A stretch of 64,000 bases of DNA from contig BLJB01000005.1 of assembly GCA_013423325.1 (NCBI GenBank), positions 62,001 through 126,000 of the forward strand, read 5' to 3'. Each line of letters begins with the position of its first letter. Positions within the stretch are counted from its first letter, which is position 1. Below are positions 55,532 through 64,000 of the stretch, in pieces. Made by a program: the position numbers and the translations under genes. The DNA comes from Usnea hakonensis. Lineage: Eukaryota; Ascomycota; Lecanoromycetes; Lecanorales; Parmeliaceae. Under the pieces are notes generated by a model. It was given only the letters and a program-made list of their open reading frames with translations. It was not told the origin of the DNA and searched no databases.

Positions 55532-57406
55532 ATGGCCGCCAACAATACCACTGTCAACGGCAATTATGGGGCCCAATATCCGTACGGCCCCGCTGATTCT
55601 TTCGTTCCACCCCAAGCCCAGAACGCGTCAAACGGCAATACCCCAGCTGGAATATCTGGTGAAGATGGAGCTGTGGCTGCTACGCCAGCAAACCCTCCTT
55701 CTGAAGTCACTGGAGTCGGCGAAGCCAACAAGGCTCCTTCGAAAGATGAGGTCGGATGGTACTTTGTGGAGTCGTACTACACGACTCTTAGCAAAAACCC
55801 GGAAACACTCTATGTAAGACGCTATGACTTCTAAGGCTCGAGACCATTTGTAGCTCACAAGTCTCAGCTGTACTACAACAAGCGGTCTCAGTTCGTTTCA
55901 GGTGTCGAAACTCAGAAAGTTGATGTCTCGGTTGGCCAGCGGGTACGCCTTCGTTTTTGCCATCAATAGGGACATTGCTTAATCGATTATAGGCCATCAA
56001 CGACCGTATAAAGCAGCTCGACTTTCAAGATTGCAAGGTCAGAGTATCCAATGTAGACTCTCAGGAGTCTTTCAACAACATTGTGGTCCAGGTTATTGGC
56101 GAGATTAGCAACAAAGCCGCCGCGCACCGCAAGTTTGTTCAGACCTTCGTTCTGGCGGAGCAGCCGAAAGGGTACTTTGTACTCAATGACATTTTCCGGT
56201 ATATCCAGGAAGACGAGGAAGAGGAGATGGAGAATGGGGAGGTACCCGAAGAGGCTGCACACACTCAGGCTCAAGAGCCTGAGCCCGAAACAAAAACTCT
56301 GACTAGCTCCGCTGATCCGGTTCAACAGGAGCACGACGCCGAGAAAATCGACAGAAAATTGGAGGAGGAAGTCCTACATAAACCAGCTTTGGTCCAAGAT
56401 CTTCCCGCTGAGGTGACACCTTCGAATGGGCACACCCCTGTTGAGGCTGTCGACGTTGCTGAGGACGCCCCTGCTGCCGCCTCGGCTGTAACTGAAGTGG
56501 ATGAAGAAATTGCACATGCTCCCGAGCAGGCTGCGGAGATAGCCGCTGTCGAGGACGAAGCACAGCCAGAAAAACCCCGGGACCCGGACCCAACACCAAT
56601 CGCTTCTCCTCCTAAGCCTGTCAAAGCAGCTCCAGCTGAATCTGCAGCATCAACGGCGCCTGCAGCACCTCCAAAGCCTGCTGCCCCAAAGACATGGGCA
56701 AATCTGGTAGCTGCCAATCGCGTCGCTGCGCCAGTTGTGCCGAGCCCTGCTCCTTCTAACACTTCGGCGGCGACACCTACTGCACCTCAATCCAAACCCG
56801 CTCCATCCTCTACCAATCAATCGGTCACTCCTCCAACATCAGCAAATGAGGAAGCTCCTGCAAAGACGCAGCAAAATGGAAATAGTGGCTGGCAAATGGC
56901 AGGCGCTGACAACAGTAAGAAGCAAAGTCGTCAGCACTCACAGTCGGTGTCTGGAACTCAGGAAAATGTTCTGGGCTACGTGAAAAACGTTACCGATAAA
57001 GTCGATGCATCTATTTTGAAAACCACGCTGGCTCGGTACGGGAAATTGGTATATTTCGATGTCAGCCGTCCAAAGGTATGTACTGACGCAGTCCCGTTTT
57101 GAATTTGGGACACTAACTCCTAAACAGAACTGTGCTTTTGTGGAATTTGCCGACGCTGCTGCCTACAATGCTGCTGTCGCCGCTAATCCTCATTCTATTG
57201 GAGGCGAGCAGATCTACGTGGAAGAGCGTCGACCTCGTGCAAATGCATATGGAGGCAACTTTGCAGGAAGAGGCGGACTTCGTGGTGGCCGTGGAGCCAA
57301 CGAGGGCCGTCCGGGAAGTAGCCAGGGAAGAGGCGGCTTTCCAAAGGATGGAAGTCGTGGTGGCTACGTGTCTCGCAGAGGCCGTGGCCAACCTCAGGCT
57401 GCATGA
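55532..57406 (+). CDS. NTF2 and RRM domain protein (G3BP/Nxt3/Bre5-like)
   Basis: Exons 55532-55813, 55868-55942, 55993-57075 and 57128-57406 (introns 54, 50 and 52 bp) give 572 residues. NTF2-like domain at about residues 62-190: GWYFVESYYTTLSKNPETLY, YYNKRSQFVSGVE, VRVSNVDSQESFNNIVVQVI and FVLAEQPKGYFVLNDIFRYI. A long Ala/Glu/Pro-rich linker leads to an RRM (VLGYVKNVTDK; RNP1 NCAFVEFA) and an RGG tail (GRGGLRGGRGANEGRP). In yeast Bre5 is the cofactor of the deubiquitinase Ubp3; in S. pombe Nxt3 and in animals G3BP join stress granules. Same role here is inference. Confidence 0.92.
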
Positions 57407-58372
57407 TCCGTTGGGGAAACTTCTCCAGCGGTATGAGTGTTCCAACTACTAAACCTCGAGAGCTCAAACTCGCTTACATCCCTATTCACACCAGATCTCG
57501 AACCTCAATAACCGATTTCAAAGGCGGCAAGCCACCGACTCTAGTACGACCTTCCGAATTTACCCCTTCCAAGCATAGCGAGTGGCATGGAAAATTTCTT
57601 GCAGGCTGCGTCCAGTCACGATTCTCTTTTTATTAACGGCGGCTTTGGTTACCCGGTACAGTACAGTCGCGAAGATACCTAGATGCGCTCAGATCTGCAG
57701 GCTCGGTCGTCACTTGCCTCGTGGACGTTCATATATGCACGGCGAAGGGTAGCTGGCTTTGTTGATATCTCCGCCGGCTGGTTCAACCAATCTCATTTGC
57801 CATATGCTTCAGCGACTGATTGCCAACTACGCATCCTTGAAGTACATAGTGACAGAGAGCATTGACGTGGGTTGACACAAAAGCCGGATCTGATTTTGTA
57901 TTCACATTAACACGTACCAAAATCTTAAGTTTTAAAGGATGTACCATAAGATGATCAAATCCTTCATACTTCAGGTAGAACACTGATGTCAAAAATTCCT
58001 TGTGGCAATACCTTTTTGTTTTGAGGTACATTAGGTATATACGCCGTACTTGGCTTGGCATTTTAGTCAGCTGCATTTGACTAGTTAACGTGCGGGCTTG
58101 CTGCACAGTATGGCTACCTAAACTCCAGGAAAGCACCAATATGGCCACATCCTGTAGCGTCTGTCGACTCGAGCTCATTGACCCGAGTCTTTGCCCCTCC
58201 CCTATCATCTCAGCGACCTTGATCACTTGGTCGACCACGAAAGTGTTATGAGGGGCACACCTACGACAGCGCCACTATACACAAAATCGCTGAAACAATT
58301 GATCTGCTTTAGCTGAACGCATCATCTGCCCAGAGTTGTACCTTCGCACGAGTGCTGTTTCTCGGTTGCAGA
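57407..58372. other. Intergenic
   Basis: 966 bp. A 151-codon minus-strand frame (57783-58238) lacks a recognisable motif and is likely chance. Confidence 0.4.
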
Positions 58373-60660
58373 ATGCGTCCAGGCGGGGACTTACTTAGAA
58401 GACGATCCCAGAAGGACCTCGATGCATCGGCCCTCTCCTCTACCTCAACTCTCACGAACAATGTGCCTACTTCTTTCCGTATGGCAAGTGAGGACGACTT
58501 AGGAGCCTCGTCTGGAAAACCTACTGGGTCAGGTAGTGACAGTACATTCGGCGTTCGAAGCTTGCAAGAGACGGTACACAGTGTTTCCCCACCTATGGAG
58601 ACAGAGGATTATGCGGAAGAGAGTGAGGATATAGAAGATGGTCACGAGGGGAGACGACGATCTACTCTGCGACCTAAGCCAAAGGTCCGCACTCGGGACA
58701 GCTCTCGCGGAAGTATCGAGCGGGCTCCTATAAATACGGGGGATTCGTCACCTTACAATCCGAGTCAGCCAGATCACCTGGCTCCTAGCATGGCACAGTC
58801 ATTTGCTTCACTCTCGTCTCAGGCTCCTCTGTCATCGATACCCAGTAGTCCCAAGTCTTCTTCGAACCGTTCTTTCCGGCCTTCAGATGAGGATTCTATG
58901 GACGAAGGAGGTAGTCAGGCCATAGCCTCGAGCGAGGATGACGATGTTGTGGCTCAATCTCAAAGCTCCATGCAAGACAGTGCCCCTCAACTCATCATGC
59001 CAAGTATCAAGATGCCCAGTCGGAGGCCATTCACCAAGCGGGGGAAAAGTCTCGGCAGGCTGAAGGTGCTGATCGCTGGAGACTCAGGTATGCGGACAAG
59101 ACATCCAGGATGTCCTTCCGACTTCACCATGCTTATAAAAACTTACAGGTGTCGGCAAGACGTCGCTCATCAAATCGATTGTGCAGACTTGCGAAGATAT
59201 CGTGCATGTAGATCCCTTGACCGCAAATTTTCCTTCCATCGACCAGCTTCCCCCTCAACGGTCCAAGAACAAGCCAAGGTCCACAAATAAAATCACCGAG
59301 GTATACGCAAGTACCAAGCCTTATCCAACATGGTGGTCAGATATCGAAGAAAGCAAGGTCCTACGCCGTCGGAAAAGTATGGGCGATACTGTGCTTGAGC
59401 GGAATCTCTGCTTCGTTGATACCCCAGGCTACAGTCACGGAATGTCGAAGATAGAAAGTATTGAGTCGATCTTGAAGTACGTTGAGGCTCAACTCAGCAA
59501 GCCTTTTGCGAATACCGCGGGAAGCCAAGGCGATTTCGTAAGCCTATTAAGCGGCAGCGGTGGGTTTCAGGTGGATGTGGTTCTCTACATGATAGCACAA
59601 GGTATGTTGTCTAGCCTTTCTTGTGATCAAATGTACACTGACTGTCGTTATAGACCTCAAAGATGAGGACATCATGTTTCTCCAACGTCTGGCAACACTC
59701 ACCAATGTGATTCCTCTAATCGCGAAGTCAGACACACTATCCCCTGAAGAGACTGAAGTCCTGAAACGCTCTATCTTTGAAAGGCTACAGCACGCGGACA
59801 TCAGGCCTTTTGCTTTCGACGGGGACGTTACTGTTGCATCACATCCATACACTGTGTGCGCTGCGCCTTCGGATGACAATGATAACATGGATGCTAGCAT
59901 ACTGATGTCTCCTGAATACGTTCAACCACTTATTCCATCTGAGCTAGCCGATTTGGTACAGCGAGTCTTCGAACAAGACAATATTGCATATATGAGGCAC
60001 CTGGCGGCGAGGAAGCTTGTCCGCGCGCAAGGCCCGAAGGCTTCAACCATATCATATCCTCTCCAACGCCCTACCACAAGTCCTGCGTCTGGTCGTCCTT
60101 CGATGTTCTTGACTTCTACGACATATTCTCCTAATACATCTCAGGCAATGGTTGCATATACTAACGGAATGTCACCGTATGCTCAGGCCAGGATAGCAGA
60201 TCATACCCAACAAGAAGAGAAATTAGCGCAGATCAGACTGGCTAGGTGGGCGGGTGAACTACAAAGGAGTCTACAAAACGAGCGAACTAGATATGAGGCG
60301 ATCTCTCGTGGCGAGAGAGCTGTCTGGCTTACAGAAAAAATTGACGAGTGCGTTCATGACGGGTCTCTTGTACACGTACAAGACTCATCCCTGGCCGCAC
60401 GAACAGAGACCGGCTCAGGATCAACAAAGCTAGAGATAACAAGACTATCAGGTCATCGTGGTTTGCTGGATCCTGGAGATCCACTTGGTCTGTTGAGATG
60501 GAATGAAGTTTTGAAACGAAAGGGCTGGATTGCATTTCAAGTTGTAGGATCCGTCGGGATCTTGGGCGCTATAGCGGCCTGGATTTGGAGGACATGGGGC
60601 TCAGGTGATGATGGATACACGATGACATGGCATTGGGGACGGCTGGCACAGAGAGCATAG
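58373..60660 (+). CDS. Septin-like GTPase, AspE (group 5) type, with C-terminal hydrophobic anchor
   Basis: Exons 58373-59087, 59149-59601 and 59654-60660 (introns 61 and 52 bp) give 724 residues. A disordered acidic N-terminus of about 225 residues precedes the P-loop GDSGVGKTSL (split by intron 1), G3 VDTPGYSHG, DLKDEDIMFLQRL and G4 PLIAKSDTLSP. After the GTPase domain there is a helical segment (QEEKLAQIRLARWAGELQRS) and a hydrophobic end GWIAFQVVGSVGILGAIAAW. Filamentous fungi have a fifth septin group of which A. nidulans AspE is the reference; membership is inferred from the long N-terminus and sequence. Septins form filaments at septa and branch sites. Confidence 0.82.
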
Positions 60661-61335
60661 ATTTGCAGTCATGGAGTTGCACTCATAATTGAGGAAACAT
60701 CCTATGCTTGACGAGGGAGTGATGGATCTAGGGATTTGGCACAGTATACTCGTAATGATAGCCAAATTTGAATAATTTATTTTATGAAAGTCTTCGCACA
60801 TTTTTTCAGCGATATTCTAGAGTAGAAAATATGAAAGGCTAGGTGCAGGGGTGTCCATAAGGCAGAAATATGTATTCTCTTGATCGAGGATTCTAGTATT
60901 TTCCATCGGCTTGGCACGCTAGAGTGGCATGGAATTATTTATTACCAGGTCCTCAGACCTCACCTTCTCACCACGCAACGATCAGCAATCACTCAAATTC
61001 CAAACTTCTTGTGAGTATATCCTACCTCTATAGCTGTGTGAGACTCATAATAAGACAATTATCTTCATTGCTTCATTCCGCATTCCTCTTAGCTAGTTGT
61101 GTTGGTTGAAAGGCTGTGCTAACCCCCTTCGAAGAGACAACCCTTTACTTCAACTCACATTTCTTACATTCAGCACCTTCAACAGCTATTCACTCTCAAT
61201 CACAAACAGAAAAACGCAAAGTTGTAAGCTCCACAAGCCTTCACTGGCTGCCTGCCGCCAAACCTCCCGCCCTACTACAGGCTATGTCTCTCACTGGCTG
61301 ACTCAACTTATCCAGAGCTTAACACATCCATCACG
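60661..61335. promoter_or_regulatory. Hsp90 5' region
   Basis: 675 bp upstream of the Hsp90 start. I looked for heat-shock elements (nGAAn/nTTCn arrays) and saw no clear three-unit array. CT-rich 61120-61210 is likely 5' UTR. Confidence 0.4.
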
Positions 61336-63718
61336 ATGCCTGAAACAAGCACGCACGTGTTCAATGCGTATGTACATTTCCGAGCCTGCCCTTCCTTTTT
61401 GGCAATGTGATCGAGACGTAAGACATGGTTGGGAGCATGAAGAATTTGCGGCTCCCTATACCCATCTCGCGGCTCCCTTCACTGCCTCGACTAAGCAATG
61501 CTGATTCTGGAAACCTGCTTAGTGAAATATCGCAACTTCTATCTCTCATCATCAACACTGTTTACAGCAACAAGGAGATCTTCTTACGAGAGATAATTTC
61601 CAATGCCTCCGATGCTCTTGACAAAATCCGCTATTCTGCCCTGTCAGATCCAAGCCTACTTGATACAGGCAAAGACTTGCGAGTTGATATCATTCCGGAC
61701 AAAGAGAACAAGATTTTGACTATCCGCGACACTGGAATTGGCATGACCAAATCTGTGAGTGAAGTTTGGCATTTTTCAAAATTTTAGTCTAACTTGTTAT
61801 TAGGATCTTGTGAACAATCTTGGCACAATTGCCCGCTCAGGCACCAAGCAATTCATGGAAGCGCTGACTGCTGGGGCTGATGTATCTATGATTGGACAAT
61901 TTGGTGTTGGGTTCTACTCTGCCTACCTCGTTGCGGACAAGGTCACCGTGGTTTCGAAGCACAACGATGACGAGCAGTACATCTGGGAGTCCAACGCAGG
62001 AGGTACTTTCACCCTAACTCAAGATGAAGGCGAGCAGATCGGCCGTGGTACCAAGATCATACTGCACCTGAAAGACGAGCAGACGGACTTCTTGAACGAG
62101 AGCAAGATCAAGGAGGTCGTCAAGAAGCACTCCGAATTCATCTCCTATCCCATCTACCTTCACGTCATGAAAGAGACCGAGAAGGACGTCCCAGATGAGG
62201 ATGCCGAAGAGTCTAAAGATGATGAAGAAGACGAGGAGAAGAAAGCGAAGATTGAGGAAGTAGAAGACGAGGACGAGGAAAAAGAAAAGAAAAAACCAAA
62301 GACCAAGAAGGTGAAGGAGAGCAAGATCGAGGAAGAGGAGTTAAACAAGACGAAGCCCATCTGGACTCGAAATCCCCAAGACATCACCGCCGAGGAGTAC
62401 GGATCGTTTTACAAGTCGTTGTCAAAGTAAGTCTGTTTGCTACGAAATTCTATGGAAAGTCTGCTAAGATCATTACAGCGATTGGGAAGACCACCTCGCC
62501 GTCAAGCACTTCTCCGTTGAGGGTCAACTCGAGTTCCGCGCTATCCTCTTCGTCCCAAAGCGTGCACCCTTCGATCTTTTCGAGACTAAGAAGACCAAGA
62601 ACAACATCAAGCTTTACGTTCGACGTGTTTTCATCACCGACGACGCCACAGATCTTATCCCAGAATGGCTGAGTTTCGTCAAGGGCGTTGTCGACTCGGA
62701 GGATCTACCTCTGAATTTGTCCCGTGAGACCCTTCAGCAGAATAAGATCATGAAGGTCATCAAGAAAAACATTGTCAAGAAGACCCTTGAGCTGTTCAAC
62801 GAAATTGCCGAGGACCGTGAGCAGTTTGATAAGTTCTACACAGCTTTCAGCAAGAACATCAAGCTTGGCATCCACGAGGACTCGCAGAACCGTCAATCCC
62901 TCGCCAAGCTCCTCCGATTCAACTCTACCAAGTCTGGTGAAGAAACAACTTCGCTCGCTGACTACATCACCCGTATGCCCGAACATCAAAAGAACATGTA
63001 CTACATCACTGGCGAGTCCTTGAAGGCGGTCCAAAAGTCGCCTTTCTTGGACTCTCTTAAAGAAAAGGGATTCGAGGTTCTATTCCTTGTTGATCCCATC
63101 GATGAATACGCCATGACCCAGCTCAAGGAGTTCGAATCCAAGAAGCTTGTCGATATCACCAAAGACTTCGAGCTTGAGGAGACCGAAGACGAGAAGAAAG
63201 AACGGGAGGCCGAAGAGAAGGAATATGAAGCTCTCGCAAAGGCACTCAAGAACGTTCTTGGCGATAAGGTTGAGAAGGTCGTTGTCAGCCACAAGCTCAC
63301 TGGTGCACCCTGCGCCATCCGTACCGGCCAGTTCGGCTGGTCCGCAAACATGGAGCGTATCATGAAGGCTCAAGCTCTCCGTGACACTTCGATGAGTTCA
63401 TACATGTCGTCGAAGAAGACGTTCGAAATTTCGCCTAAGTCGTCCATCATCAAGGAGCTCAAGAAGAAGGTCGAGTCTGATGGCGAGAGCGACCGTACCG
63501 TCAAGTCGATCACTCAACTTCTCTTCGAGACATCGTTATTGGTTTCCGGCTTCACCATTGACGAGCCAGCAGGCTTCGCCGAGCGAATCCACAAACTTGT
63601 GTCGCTGGGTCTGAACGTCGACGAAGAAGCCGAGACGAGCGAGGAGAAAGCCGCCGAGGAGGGTGACGCACCGGCTGAGGAGGGCGCGGGTGAGAGCGCA
63701 ATGGAGGAAGTTGACTAG
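61336..63718 (+). CDS. hsp90: Molecular chaperone Hsp90
   Basis: Exons 61336-61367, 61496-61754, 61804-62426 and 62479-63718 (introns 128, 49 and 52 bp) give 717 residues. ATPase domain: LLSLIINTVYSNKEIFLREI, DTGIGMTK, DLVNNLGTIARSGTKQFMEA and GQFGVGFYSAYLVADKVTVV. A charged linker rich in Asp/Glu/Lys (about residues 215-270) leads to the middle domain (IWTRNPQDI) and a C-terminal dimerisation region ending MEEVD, the TPR-cochaperone dock. The first ten codons form a tiny exon, so the N-terminus is TSTHVFNANADSGNLLSEIS rather than the common ETFEFQAEIS form. Cytosolic, essential in fungi. Confidence 0.96.
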
Positions 63719-64000
63719 ATGTTCAAACCAGGGGTTTGTCATTTCACGCAATCATCCGGTGTTGTCATGCTTGTGGACTTTTTTTTTATTTCGCTTTTAA
63801 TTCGTGCATCGTGGAGCTTGACACTCGGACTGACCGATTCCCAAGGGACAGCGTTGAGGGTATTCGCTCCCGATGGCTTTCACATGTAGCCTTTAGTACC
63901 TGCAAGCCAGAGCGTCGATAAGTACCTTACCTAGATAGAAGCATCAAAAAGCGAGCGAGATTCCCACTGAGCACTTTGCGTCCCTTTGTTTACTTTCTGA

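Noticed and set aside
57783..58238. 151-codon minus-strand frame between two conserved genes
   Set aside because: No recognisable domain, lies in presumed 3' UTR/promoter sequence; kept only as a note.

Overview
The window is nuclear DNA of a filamentous ascomycete (Pezizomycotina). Genes carry short GT-AG introns (mostly 44-150 bp, many with a CTAAC-like branch site). The gene set also points there: N-terminal ketosynthase of an iterative type I PKS, type III PKS, Pth11/fungal-rhodopsin-type receptors, a UstYa-like protein, sphingolipid C9-methyltransferase, AcrB and a group-5 septin. I cannot fix the class. All exon joins below were worked out by hand from splice signals, reading phase and family resemblance.

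Region 1 (1-5569) is the left-cut part of a secondary-metabolite cluster: the start of a highly-reducing-type PKS (minus), a divergent type III PKS (plus) sharing a 519-bp promoter with it, and a CYP52-like P450 (plus). This trio matches the HR-PKS/type III PKS/P450 arrangement known for alkylresorcinol pathways such as soppiline. The starter would be made by the HR-PKS, extended and cyclised by the type III enzyme, and hydroxylated by the P450.

Region 2 (6671-16569) mixes sound genes (sphingolipid C9-methyltransferase, Afi1-like DENN protein) with three decayed ones: a Pth11-type receptor, a UstYa-like gene with an in-frame TAG, and a fungal DUF-type gene with a frameshift and TGA stops. It looks like the unstable flank of the cluster.

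Region 3 (16667-43597) is ordinary accessory and housekeeping content: mitochondrial flavin reductase-like protein, secreted phosphodiesterase, an intact Pth11-like receptor, EF-hand/myosin-light-chain-like protein, a small zinc-binding protein, AcrB, a large unknown membrane protein, a hotdog thioesterase (with a one-base frame problem), a cytochrome b561-like protein with a very long tail, a GT92 glycosyltransferase and a four-TM protein.

Region 4 (44127-63718) is conserved core: FACT subunit Pob3, an unknown four-exon gene, kinetochore Nnf1, a TPR protein, a short fungal protein, an NTF2/RRM (G3BP/Bre5/Nxt3-like) protein, an AspE-type septin and Hsp90.

Two 2-N gaps sit inside homopolymer blocks (poly-T at about 21.0 kb, poly-G at about 46.6 kb) and look like assembly artefacts. 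No tRNA, rRNA, CRISPR array or intact transposon was seen.
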